The notes under the pieces are model-generated. The model was not told the origin of the DNA, did no database searches, and saw only the letters and a list, made by a program, of their open reading frames with translations. Shown here one piece after another: positions 44,188 through 51,809 of a stretch of DNA of 64,000 nucleotides. The stretch's first letter is position 1. Each line of letters starts with the position of its first letter. The position numbers and the translations under genes were made by a program. Origin of the DNA: Rubritalea squalenifaciens DSM 18772 (lineage in GTDB: Bacteria > Verrucomicrobiota > Verrucomicrobiia > Verrucomicrobiales > Akkermansiaceae); assembly GCF_900141815.1 (NCBI RefSeq), contig NZ_FQYR01000005.1, forward strand, positions 600,656 through 664,655, given 5' to 3'.

Positions 44188-44751
44188 TTACTTGCCTCGT
44201 TCCAGGAATACGCAAATCAAGCGAGCTTCTTCATCATGAGGGTTGTTGACACAATGGGGCACCGTAGCATCGAAATAGGCGGTGTCGCCTTCGCTCATTT
44301 CGTAGGTGTCATCACCGATGGTAAAGATAACCTTGCCTTGTTTGACCACGAAGAACTCCTCACCTTCGTGAGGTTTGGCTGAATCTCGGCCTGACTTGGA
44401 AGGGATGATCAGCTCGAAGGGATCCATGCCGCGATTCGGCCGCTTGTGTGCCAGATCGTAGTATTGAATCGTGGATTCACCGGCATCGCGTTCTACCTGT
44501 TTGAAGTCGCCTTTACGTAGAATGCTGACTTCGGTCTTGTCATCTAGTCCTTCAAAAAGTTTCTCCATCGGCATGTCCAGCGCGGATGCGATTTTGACGA
44601 GTGTCGGGAGGGAAGGGGTGACTCGGAAATTCTCTACTTTGGACAGGATGCCCTTTCCTAGTCCTGAACGTGCAGACAGGTCATCCAGGGTGTAGTTGCG
44701 ATCCTTGCGGGCGTTTTTGATACGCGATGCGAGTTCAACCAAGTTTATCAT
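44188..44751 (-). CDS. XRE-cupin transcriptional regulator
   Basis: 187 residues: N-terminal XRE/HTH_3 domain (about 8-65; RKDRNYTLDDLSARSGLGKGILSKVEN) and C-terminal cupin_2 (about 105-183; HEGEEFFVVKQGKVIF, GDTAYFDATVPHCVNN), the PuuR/SutR-like layout where the cupin binds a small effector. It is convergent with the transporter gene and encoded upstream, on the minus strand, of a GTTTC-N6-GAAA palindrome at 44844. The location makes it the natural candidate to bind that palindrome family and control the phosphonate and LamG genes; no direct evidence is visible. Confidence 0.88.
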   Translation of the reverse strand: MINLVELASRIKNARKDRNYTLDDLSARSGLGKGILSKVENFRVTPSLPTLVKIASALDMPMEKLFEGLDDKTEVSILRKGDFKQVERDAGESTIQYYDLAHKRPNRGMDPFELIIPSKSGRDSAKPHEGEEFFVVKQGKVIFTIGDDTYEMSEGDTAYFDATVPHCVNNPHDEEARLICVFLERGK

Positions 44752-44843
44752 GTCAAAAAATTGTGAGAGACTGGCTATAAAGTCAATTCTCCTCTTTGCC
44801 TAAAAAGGCAATAGGTGTCACAAACGGAAACTTATCACCCAAA

Positions 44844-44888
44844 GTTTCTCAAAAGAAATATTGTGCATCATGGGGAAGCGTGTACGAT
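44844..44888 (+). promoter_or_regulatory. GTTTC-type operator and promoter of a putative small RNA
   Basis: GTTTCtcaaaaGAAAT at 44844-44859, then -35-like TTGTGC (44861) and -10-like TACGAT (44883) at 16-bp spacing. It is 93 bases upstream of the XRE-cupin start and so could also autoregulate that gene. Confidence 0.6.
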
Positions 44889-44894
44889 AGCTGC

Positions 44895-45030
44895 ATCAGA
44901 TTGAGTTTACCGAGCTGGTTTCTCAATCTGAGCATTATATTACGTCCGAGTACGGGGTTATATAGTGTATTTTCATTGAGAGCAGAGTTGCCCTGTCTGG
45001 CTTCGGCTGGGCAGGGCAAAATACTTTTTT
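44895..45030 (+). ncRNA. Putative terminator-ended small RNA, about 135 nt
   Basis: The predicted transcription start from the promoter at 44861-44888 coincides with a perfect 10-bp hairpin TCAGATTGAG/CTCAATCTGA (44896-44931). The 3' end is a long hairpin (44988-45019) whose stem includes G-U pairs and is closed by a C(TTCG)G tetraloop, followed by six T (to about 45030). The T-run on the plus strand only fits a plus-strand RNA. No plausible reading frame starts after the promoter. It is located between the regulator and the PhoD-LamG gene; target unknown. Confidence 0.55.
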
Positions 45031-45053
45031 CAGTTTTGTTTGTTACATGTGAA

Positions 45054-45094
45054 TCACAGCGGGTGTGGAATTAGTGACTCCTCACCCGCTGTGA
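45054..45094. terminator. Long hairpin after the PhoD-LamG gene
   Basis: Perfect 12-bp stem TCACAGCGGGTG/CACCCGCTGTGA with a 17-base loop, 20 bases past the stop on the minus strand. There is little T-run, so it is a weak terminator or an mRNA-end stabiliser. Confidence 0.55.
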
Positions 45095-45114
45095 AAACAG
45101 AAAGGAAACTTTTC

Positions 45115-48100
45115 TTATTCGGTAATAGGAGAGAAGAGAATACGTAGAAATTCTTCTTGTTGAGCGCTGATCGGATTTGTTGAGCGTACGGTGACTTCCT
45201 CTAGACCATCAGCCTTGGGGGTGATACTCACTATTTCGGTGCCGAAGCTTGTCCAGCTATCTAGGATGCCCAAATCCATGGATCTTTGGACTTTGAGTTC
45301 AAGTTGATCGAGGGCAGCCGTATTGCGCTGGAAGGTGATACTCTGGTAGACCTGATCGGCCATACTGACTGAGCTACGCCTATATGGGGACTGTGTATCC
45401 TTTTTATAAGGAAGGGTGCCAAAACCGAACTCTTGCTGGGCAGTCAGACCGTCCTCATCGTAGTCAGACTCGGCATCGAGAGCGGAGTTTTTATTGAGTG
45501 AGAACAAATCCTCCCACCAGTCAGGCATGCCATCACTGTCAAAATCTTGATAGCTAATGTGGGTGGGGATCTCAGTAGGAGCACCATTACCGTAGAGGCT
45601 GTTGATTTCCTGCTCAGTCAGTACCCGGTTCCAAATGGCTATTTCATCAATGAGTCCGTCAAAATTTCTCCCGGTCTTATTTCTGTGGCCGCCGATGACC
45701 AAACCTCCAGTTTCAGCGATTGGAGCTGCTGTGGACAAGGCATGTGTGGCGACGACTGTCCCGTTGAGGTAGAGCTTTAGTTCTGTGCTATCGAAGGTCA
45801 CCGTAACCAAACTCCAGTCTGAAAAGAGGGTGCGGTCGATATCTGTATCGAATCCGCCCTGAGCTAGTGTGCCTGGGGCTTGCTGGGATCCCACCGCTTT
45901 AGGGACGAGTGTCTCTGTATGAAGTTGCAGGTTCACTTTATCCGATGAATTGGCAGAGGCGCGGAGGCCGACAGAAATAGCATAACCAGATGTTGATGCA
46001 TTCGGTAGACCTGTGTGGTTATTGACACAGCTTTCCATGATGAACTGGCGCTCTGAGGAACCGTGAGCCGGGAGGGTAGCGGGTTTGATCCAGGCGCTGG
46101 CAGTGTAGGCGCTGGCGTTATCATCTAGGAAGCTACGCGGGATATCTACATATTGCTGGCTGGCGTTGGAGAGTTCCAGAGCACCGCCTCTGACTCCGCC
46201 TGTAGCACTGATCTTGGCTCCATTGGGAGCTGCGCCGTGGAGTCTATCTCCGAGTACAGAGCTGTTCTCATAATTGTCGTCAAATGTCCACAGGGCGCGC
46301 AGTCCTTTGGAAAGGCTGTTGGAGTCTTTCGGGCTGAGATCAGTGTAGGGCACTACGATTTCCAGGTTAGTTACTCCATCCTTGTCGAGGTAGCGGGCAG
46401 TGAGCTCGGGAATGTTTTTCGTGGTGTCGGCTGTCAGTGTTAGAAATTGGTTTGCGCGTTCACGGGACCACTCGAGCGAGGGGTGATAAACATTGAGTGA
46501 ACTGATCACGCTCTTGTGACCGGGAGACATGATGAAGTCATGCAGGTCATAGCCTACACGCTGTGGGTGCATGAGGTAGCGGGCTACGTGGATATCTCCG
46601 CCAAAGAGGACTACACCTGGAATCTTTTCGTCACGGATGATATCCAGGAGTTTGTCCCTCTCGGCATAATAGGTGTACATGTCGTCCGTCTCAGAGTTTT
46701 TCTTGTCTTGCCAGATCTGGCCCTGAAGTAGCACTTTGAACGGTGCCTCGGAGTTTCTGATAGAGTCTAGTATCCACTGCCACTGCTCATTACCAAAGCA
46801 GGTAGATTGAGAGGAATCCACAGGGGAGGCTTCTGTCTGGGAGAACCAGCGAGGGTCGAGTAAAAAGATCTCCATGGCCCCCATGTCCACCTTGTGGTAG
46901 ATACCGGCACCACTGCCGTTTCCATATTGGTCATGCGCGCGATACTCTACAAATCCACGACGCGTATTCACCTTTCTGCTGGCGGTGCTGAGTCCATTCC
47001 CGTTGTTGAGGCCAAAGTCATGGTCATCCCAAGTACCTACAACGGATACATTGCAACCAAGAGCTGCCAGTGAAGGTTGCTGGAGGAAGTAGCGGTGTTT
47101 GTTCCTAATGACGCTCAGATCACCCGTGTCTACGTAGGGGGTGTCTCCGGATAGACAGAGAAGGTCAATATTTTGGTTGCCCATTTCAGCCCAGACGCCG
47201 TCTGTGGTGTCATTGGCGCAGGAGACAAAGGCGGCGGTAAAGAGTTGCCCAGTACGCTGTAGGGGTACAGTGGTAAACTGGTGATTTTCAGTGCCTCCTG
47301 CGATTTCGTAAGAAGTGTCCTCGGAAACGATTTCCAGGATCGAATAATGATAGGTGGTTCCCGGTGCTAGGCCGCTGATATGGAATTTGGCGACGTAGTC
47401 ATTCTCGGCCTCATTGACTGTGTCCTGACTGGCCACCACTTGATCGTTTGCGTCGGTGACAATCAGTCTTAGGTCACGTTCTGTCCGCTCAGGGCTATAG
47501 AGCAGGTAGGCCTCGTTTGTCTTCACGGTACCGACAAAGGGACCCACCGGATCAGAGGCGCTGGATACCTTGGTCACTTCAATAGCAGATGAACTGCTAG
47601 TGTTGCCGTTCAAAGCGACCAAGTGATATGTGGTGTTGCTCTCCGGCGAGACCGAAAGACTTCCAGAGCTTGCCACATTACCTACGTCCGGGCTGATCCA
47701 TACGGAGGTGGCTCCGGTGACGTTCCAGCTTAAAGTCGTGCTGCCATTGTTGATGATGACCGCTGGGTCAGCTGTAAAAGATTCAACAGTAGGAGCGACT
47801 TCCGGCGTATCATTATCGACGAGCGCTTGCTCGTCCATACCTAGCGCGTAGACCTCGGTTATTTCAGACTCGTTCAGAGTTCGGTCCCAGATCGCCACTT
47901 CATCAATCAGGCCGTCAAAGCCTCGGGTGGTGACGCTGTCTCTGGCAGCGCCAATGTTGAGGCCATTTCCGGAGAAGGATGACGAGGCGATAGTGAGCGT
48001 GCCTGTATTCTGCCCATCGATGTAGGTGGTGATTACAATGTCCGTGCCATTGAGCTCATAGGTTTGTAGAATGTGGTGCCAGCCTGGAAGGGCGGCATCG

Positions 48101-48564
48101 GCAATCACATATTCCGAGCCGGTCGTGTATGGCTGGCCGTCATTGAGTCCAGCGTTACCCACTCCAGAGTCCCTAAGCCCGTAAGAGATGGTGTAGTTGT
48201 TGGTGCTCTCATAGACAAAATAACGGTCTGAGCTGTTCGTAGAGGATATGGGATCATTCAGCTTGTACCAGGCACTGATGCTGAAATTCGTGCCCAGTGT
48301 GTTGCCTTGGCCGAAGCTGGCATTGATCTTCATGTGGTCATTGTCCGCTCCTTGTAAGGAAACGGCGGAGCCAGCACGGCCTCCAGAAGTTCCAGGAGTA
48401 GGCGTGTTTATGGAGACAGCATCTGCCAGTCCTCCACTGCTGATGTAGTTTGAGCCGTTATTCTCAAAGTTGTAGTAGCCTACCAGACCCTGATCCAGGG
48501 CCGCAAAAGCGGCTGGGATAGAGAATGACACGGTGGTGATAAATAGTGAGCGGAACCCTTTCAT
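45115..48564 (-). CDS. Secreted PhoD-like phosphodiesterase/phosphatase with two LamG domains
   Basis: About 1149 residues. The ATG at 48564 (seven codons into the frame) gives signal peptide MKGFRSLFITTVSFSIPAAFA. Order: LamG 1 (about 20-240), Ig-like domain (about 255-330), PhoD N-terminal domain (about 335-430), PhoD catalytic domain (about 435-720) with SCANDT, LSGDTPYVDTGD, TWDDHDFGLNNG and VLFGGDIHVARYL metal motifs, LamG 2 (about 770-990), a Ca-binding TSP3-like segment (DFDSDGMPDWWEDLF, ESDYDEDGLTAQQE) and a short C-terminal domain. PhoD enzymes hydrolyse phosphate mono- and diesters with Fe/Ca. The LamG domains suggest attachment to polysaccharide. It is near the phosphonate genes and shares their GTTTC operator. 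Confidence 0.88.
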   Translation of the reverse strand: MKGFRSLFITTVSFSIPAAFAALDQGLVGYYNFENNGSNYISSGGLADAVSINTPTPGTSGGRAGSAVSLQGADNDHMKINASFGQGNTLGTNFSISAWYKLNDPISSTNSSDRYFVYESTNNYTISYGLRDSGVGNAGLNDGQPYTTGSEYVIADAALPGWHHILQTYELNGTDIVITTYIDGQNTGTLTIASSSFSGNGLNIGAARDSVTTRGFDGLIDEVAIWDRTLNESEITEVYALGMDEQALVDNDTPEVAPTVESFTADPAVIINNGSTTLSWNVTGATSVWISPDVGNVASSGSLSVSPESNTTYHLVALNGNTSSSSAIEVTKVSSASDPVGPFVGTVKTNEAYLLYSPERTERDLRLIVTDANDQVVASQDTVNEAENDYVAKFHISGLAPGTTYHYSILEIVSEDTSYEIAGGTENHQFTTVPLQRTGQLFTAAFVSCANDTTDGVWAEMGNQNIDLLCLSGDTPYVDTGDLSVIRNKHRYFLQQPSLAALGCNVSVVGTWDDHDFGLNNGNGLSTASRKVNTRRGFVEYRAHDQYGNGSGAGIYHKVDMGAMEIFLLDPRWFSQTEASPVDSSQSTCFGNEQWQWILDSIRNSEAPFKVLLQGQIWQDKKNSETDDMYTYYAERDKLLDIIRDEKIPGVVLFGGDIHVARYLMHPQRVGYDLHDFIMSPGHKSVISSLNVYHPSLEWSRERANQFLTLTADTTKNIPELTARYLDKDGVTNLEIVVPYTDLSPKDSNSLSKGLRALWTFDDNYENSSVLGDRLHGAAPNGAKISATGGVRGGALELSNASQQYVDIPRSFLDDNASAYTASAWIKPATLPAHGSSERQFIMESCVNNHTGLPNASTSGYAISVGLRASANSSDKVNLQLHTETLVPKAVGSQQAPGTLAQGGFDTDIDRTLFSDWSLVTVTFDSTELKLYLNGTVVATHALSTAAPIAETGGLVIGGHRNKTGRNFDGLIDEIAIWNRVLTEQEINSLYGNGAPTEIPTHISYQDFDSDGMPDWWEDLFSLNKNSALDAESDYDEDGLTAQQEFGFGTLPYKKDTQSPYRRSSVSMADQVYQSITFQRNTAALDQLELKVQRSMDLGILDSWTSFGTEIVSITPKADGLEEVTVRSTNPISAQQEEFLRILFSPITE

Positions 48565-48643
48565 GATACTTGATTTGGTTGCCATTCCTCTAAAGTCCGG
48601 AATGGCGGTGTGTTGGTGTAAAGTTGCTTAACGTGACAAATAT

Positions 48644-48659
48644 GTTTCTAAAGAGAAAC
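48644..48659 (-). promoter_or_regulatory. GTTTC-N6-GAAAC palindrome upstream of PhoD-LamG
   Basis: Perfect half-sites, GTTTC tctttA GAAAC on the minus strand, centred about 87 bases before the start codon; ATATTTGTCA follows. I see no clear -10 at standard spacing. Confidence 0.6.
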
Positions 48660-48690
48660 TTTACAAGTGGAAAGGTGGGGTCAAATGACT

Positions 48691-48714
48691 GTTTCTGTTT
48701 CTGTTTCTGTTTCT
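48691..48714 (+). repeat. Short tandem repeat (GTTTCT)4
   Basis: Four perfect copies of the hexamer GTTTCT between the PhoD-LamG promoter and the terminator of the next LamG gene. Each copy contains the GTTTC half-site of the local palindrome. Confidence 0.85.
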
Positions 48715-48725
48715 CAGAATACAAA

Positions 48726-48751
48726 AAAGCCGCTTCTTCTGAAGCGGCTTT
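48726..48751 (-). terminator. Intrinsic terminator of the first LamG PEP-CTERM gene
   Basis: Perfect 11-bp stem AAAGCCGCTTC/GAAGCGGCTTT with a four-base loop and six T on the minus strand. Confidence 0.85.
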
Positions 48752-48780
48752 GATGATGGTAAAAAGGATGAAGCTATCGA

Positions 48781-49566
48781 CTATCGGCGGCGGCGAAGGA
48801 TGAAGCCGAGGCCTGCGAGACCGATAAGGGCTGTGCTGCTTGGCTCTGGGACTGCTGCTGCTGATGCAGTCTGCAGATTGGAAATTTCTCCACTAGAGAG
48901 AACGCCGTCATAGAAAGCCAAGTCATCGATCTGGCCATCGAAGTTACGGCCTGTGCCTGCACGGTGTCCTCCGATGACGAGGCCGCCAATGGCTGTGGAA
49001 TTGCGCTCAAGCGTGCCTACCTGTACACCGTTAATATAACCAGTGAAGAGCCCGCCGCCACCTACTGCGCCATCGGCATCAAAGGTGAGAATAGCGTTTG
49101 TCCAGGTGTTCTGACTAACTGGAGCCGAACGCACACTTCCATTGTCTCGAATATAGAATTGTGCGTCCAAGTCGGTTTGTAGACCGATGGATGTGTTATA
49201 GTCACTGGCTGTAGTTCCAATCGAATCTCCTCGAAGATCCTCCAAAATGAATTGACGGCCATCATAAGTTGGGTCGTCATTGTAGAACCATACGGAGACA
49301 CTGAAGTCTGTTCCTGCAGAAGTGAGATCAGCTGTTTGCACGGCATATTGTGAGGAATCACGGTTGAAATCAGCCGCATTTCCAAACTTGCCAGTTACGC
49401 CACCTGCGGTGGCTCCGTTGACGGCGCTAAAGTCAGCGCTCGAGCCTCCGATATCTGCTGTAAAATCAGAGTCAAAGCTCCAGTAGTGTGTGATTGTCGC
49501 AGCTTGAACACTGGCTGTAAGGCCAATTGTCATGGCGACAGATTTTAGCGTGTGTTGTAGTTTCAT
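48781..49566 (-). CDS. LamG-domain PEP-CTERM protein
   Basis: About 261 residues. The frame opens 18 codons earlier, but MKLQHTLKSVAMTIGLTASVQA from the ATG at 49566 is a clear signal peptide and sets the start. One LamG domain follows (ITHYWSFDSDF, DFSVSVWFYNDDP, GGLVIGGHRAGTGRNFDGQIDDL), then a C-terminal sorting signal: VPEPSSTALIGLAGLG, hydrophobic helix and RRRR. PEP-CTERM proteins are exported and processed by an exosortase, often with exopolysaccharide; no exosortase gene is in the window. Confidence 0.85.
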   Translation of the reverse strand: MKLQHTLKSVAMTIGLTASVQAATITHYWSFDSDFTADIGGSSADFSAVNGATAGGVTGKFGNAADFNRDSSQYAVQTADLTSAGTDFSVSVWFYNDDPTYDGRQFILEDLRGDSIGTTASDYNTSIGLQTDLDAQFYIRDNGSVRSAPVSQNTWTNAILTFDADGAVGGGGLFTGYINGVQVGTLERNSTAIGGLVIGGHRAGTGRNFDGQIDDLAFYDGVLSSGEISNLQTASAAAVPEPSSTALIGLAGLGFILRRRR

Positions 49567-49623
49567 AGTATGAATGAGGTTTTGTTCTTGTTTAGGTACC
49601 AATGTCTCTCTGGGAGACATTAA

Positions 49624-49677
49624 GTTGCATATAGGAAACTGTTTTATATGTGAAGCGTTAAGTTTCTTAAAAGAAAA
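49624..49677 (-). promoter_or_regulatory. Paired GTTTC-type sites and promoter of LamG gene at 49566
   Basis: Minus strand: TTTTCttttaaGAAAC (49662-49677), 7 bases, TTCACA, 17 bases, TATGCA. The -10 lies in a second site, GTTTCctatatGCAAC (49624-49639). The GAAAC-to-TATGCA distance is 30 bases, the same as at the next LamG gene. Confidence 0.65.
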
Positions 49678-49765
49678 TATGTTTCTATGTGGGAAATGAG
49701 GAGGTAAGCCAGCCTTCTTGGTAAAAGGCTGAGCATGGGCTAAACAAATTCCAGAGAGGGGAGGG

Positions 49766-50593
49766 TTAGCGTTTACGGCGCAGAATGAGGCCTAAGCCGG
49801 CCAGACCGAGTAATGCGGTAGATGATGGTTCTGGGATTAGCGTTGTGCCAGTTTGTCCAAGCGCATAGACTTCGGAGATTTCGGAGGAGTCGAGGACGCG
49901 ATCCCAGGCTGCAAATTCATCGATTTTACCATCCATGGCACGGCTCAGGGCCGTATTTCTGGCATTTCCAATGTTGATGGAATCAGAGGAAAGTTGCTCG
50001 GTGAGTACCGTGATGGTCCCAGGCTGTGCTGCCCCGTCAATATAGGTGGTGATGGTGGTATCGGTACCGTCACTGTCGTAAGTGATGAGTACATGCTGCC
50101 AACTGCCTTGAGTATGGACGTCGGCATGATTGGCAAACTGATCCACTGGCTCAGTATTGGTGTAGGTTTGAGTGTCGTTGAATCCGTTATTGTTGAGTAG
50201 GTTACGCACTCCGTAAGAAAGGTCGTAGTCGGATGCGCCCTCGAACACGAAGAAGCGGTTTGCCGCGCTGGTGGCGTCAGTGTCTACGTTGTACCAAGCA
50301 GAGACGGTGAAACTGTCTCCTAACTGGTTGCTTCCGCCGCCACCGAAACCTAGGCCTGTATTGAGAAGGTCTCCTGTAGTACCGGTAAATTCTGCTGCAT
50401 TGCCGGATACCCCGCCAGCGACTCCGGTATAGGAACCTGTGCCTGCTTCAGTGAGGTCAGGGCCAGAGCCAGCTTTATTGGTGAGGTCTTCCATGTCGTA
50501 ATAGACGATCAAGCCTGATGTGATTGCAGCTTGCATCGTGCCAGCCATCACGAGGGCGGCAAGAGAGGCTGATAAGGTGGTTTTATAGTTCAT
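49766..50593 (-). CDS. LamG-domain PEP-CTERM protein
   Basis: 275 residues. Signal peptide MNYKTTLSASLAALVMAGTMQA; LamG domain with GLIVYYDMEDLTNKAGSG, DSFTVSAWYNVD, WQHVLITYDSDGTDTTITTYIDG and AMDGKIDEFAAWDRVLDSSEI; PEP-CTERM tail IPEPSSTALLGLAGLG plus hydrophobic stretch and RRKR. It is closer to the N-terminal LamG of the PhoD-type protein (YYFVYES/FFVFEGA and ITTYIDG blocks) than to the preceding LamG protein. Own promoter with two GTTTC-type sites. Confidence 0.86.
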   Translation of the reverse strand: MNYKTTLSASLAALVMAGTMQAAITSGLIVYYDMEDLTNKAGSGPDLTEAGTGSYTGVAGGVSGNAAEFTGTTGDLLNTGLGFGGGGSNQLGDSFTVSAWYNVDTDATSAANRFFVFEGASDYDLSYGVRNLLNNNGFNDTQTYTNTEPVDQFANHADVHTQGSWQHVLITYDSDGTDTTITTYIDGAAQPGTITVLTEQLSSDSINIGNARNTALSRAMDGKIDEFAAWDRVLDSSEISEVYALGQTGTTLIPEPSSTALLGLAGLGLILRRKR

Positions 50594-50620
50594 GCAGTTT
50601 TTCTACTGAGGTTTCATTAA

Positions 50621-50638
50621 ATAACCTTTAAAGGTTAT
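50621..50638. repeat. Perfect 18-bp palindrome in the LamG leader
   Basis: ATAACCTTT/AAAGGTTAT, lying 28 bases before the start codon at 50593 and just after the predicted transcription start. It could be an operator or a small 5' leader hairpin. Confidence 0.6.
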
Positions 50639-50641
50639 ATA

Positions 50642-50695
50642 GTTGCATACAGGAAACACTGTTTCTGTCAATTACATATGTTTCTCTAGGGAAAC
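50642..50695 (-). promoter_or_regulatory. Paired GTTTC-type sites and promoter of LamG gene at 50593
   Basis: Minus strand: GTTTCcctagaGAAAC (50680-50695), 8 bases, TTGACA, 16 bases, TATGCA; the -10 again lies inside GTTTCctgtatGCAAC (50642-50657). The 30-base distance from GAAAC to TATGCA is identical to that upstream of 49566. Confidence 0.7.
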
Positions 50696-50726
50696 ATATT
50701 CGCCATGAAAAGCCATGAGATGAAAA

Positions 50727-50754
50727 ATCCCGTTTACAAAAGGGAAAACGGGAT
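50727..50754 (-). terminator. Intrinsic terminator of LamG gene at 50789
   Basis: Perfect 9-bp stem ATCCCGTTT/AAACGGGAT with TTTTT on the minus strand. Confidence 0.8.
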
Positions 50755-50788
50755 GTGCTTGCGTAGGGCGAGAGAGCTCACCCTGCAA

Positions 50789-51676
50789 CTAGCGGCGGCG
50801 TTGGCACATGACGCCCAAACCAGCCAGGCATAGAAGCGCCATTGCTGATGGTTCAGGTATAGCTTGGCCAGTTAGCCCAAGATTATAGAGTTCGTTGACT
50901 TCATCAGAGGTGATGGCCCGATCATAGATGGCAACTTCATCGATCATTCCGTCCCAGTCGCGTTCGCCAGACCCAGAGCGCGAATCCCCAAAGTGTAGGG
51001 TACTGAAATCAAAGCTGGCTGCAGCGCCTGTGTCCAGAGTCACTCCTTGAGAGCTACCATTGAGATAGTATTCGCCAAAAATATCGTCACCGGATTCTGT
51101 AATCACCAATACGTGGTGGTCCCATTCGCCTTCGGCAAATCCAGTGTAAGAACCGACAAAGTTATTGTCTCCAATATAGACCGAGTAATCGTCTCTACCT
51201 GTAGTGCTGTAATTGCCAGCGGTTCCGATAGAAAGATCATAAACGCCACTATCTCCGGTTTCAAAGGCATGGAAACGAGCGCTGCCATTGGAGGCGCCCG
51301 GTGCAAGATAGGTCCACATGGAAATAGTCATGGTTTTGCCCAGCTGAGCCGTGCCTAGGGAAACTGACATGAAGTCATTGGTCGCATCGACAATGTTAAG
51401 GGCATTGCCCGCGAGTAAGGTGCTGCGGTCACTCACGCCGTCGCCTGGGTCAAAGCTGCTATCGCCGGTAAATCCTGGGCCGCTGCCTGAATCGAACGAT
51501 CCACTCACCCAGGTGCCATTGTAGCTTGATGCGCTGGGTGCTTTATTTGCCAGTCCTGCGGTGCCGGATTCTTCAAAATCGTAGTAGGCTACCAATCCTG
51601 AGGTAATGGCCGCATCTGCCGCACTAACGATACCAAGTGTGAGTATGGCTGCCAGCCATGTATGCTTCTGTTTCAT
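50789..51676 (-). CDS. LamG-domain PEP-CTERM protein
   Basis: 295 residues. Signal peptide MKQKHTWLAAILTLGIVSAADA; LamG domain with GLVAYYDFEESGTAGLANKA, KTMTISMWTYLAPGASNG, WDHHVLVITESGDDIFGEYYLNG and DWDGMIDEVAIYDRAITSDEVNELYNLG; tail IPEPSAMALLCLAGLGV and QRRR. The LamG part is diverged from the other copies. A diffuse set of GTTTC/GAAAC half-sites lies upstream at 51717-51775. Confidence 0.85.
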   Translation of the reverse strand: MKQKHTWLAAILTLGIVSAADAAITSGLVAYYDFEESGTAGLANKAPSASSYNGTWVSGSFDSGSGPGFTGDSSFDPGDGVSDRSTLLAGNALNIVDATNDFMSVSLGTAQLGKTMTISMWTYLAPGASNGSARFHAFETGDSGVYDLSIGTAGNYSTTGRDDYSVYIGDNNFVGSYTGFAEGEWDHHVLVITESGDDIFGEYYLNGSSQGVTLDTGAAASFDFSTLHFGDSRSGSGERDWDGMIDEVAIYDRAITSDEVNELYNLGLTGQAIPEPSAMALLCLAGLGVMCQRRR

Positions 51677-51737
51677 AGTAAATATTTGTGATCTTCGTGG
51701 TGTTGTTTTGTTTTTTGGGAAACTTTGTGGAAGTTTT

Positions 51738-51753
51738 GTTTCTAGAAGGATTC
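51738..51753 (-). promoter_or_regulatory. Degenerate GTTTC-N6-GAAAC site upstream of LamG gene at 51676
   Basis: GTTTCtagaagGATTC on the plus strand, one mismatch in the right arm, centred 69 bases before the start. Further GGGAAAC half-sites lie at 51717 and about 51768. Confidence 0.45.
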
Positions 51754-51809
51754 TATAAATGTTAAGAGGGAAACAAAGTTGACACAGTGCGAGAAAAGAA
51801 AAGTGAAGG

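Noticed and set aside
44796..45074. Plus-strand frame of 92 codons
   Set aside because: It runs through the operator, promoter and both hairpins of the putative sRNA, with no ribosome site or family resemblance.
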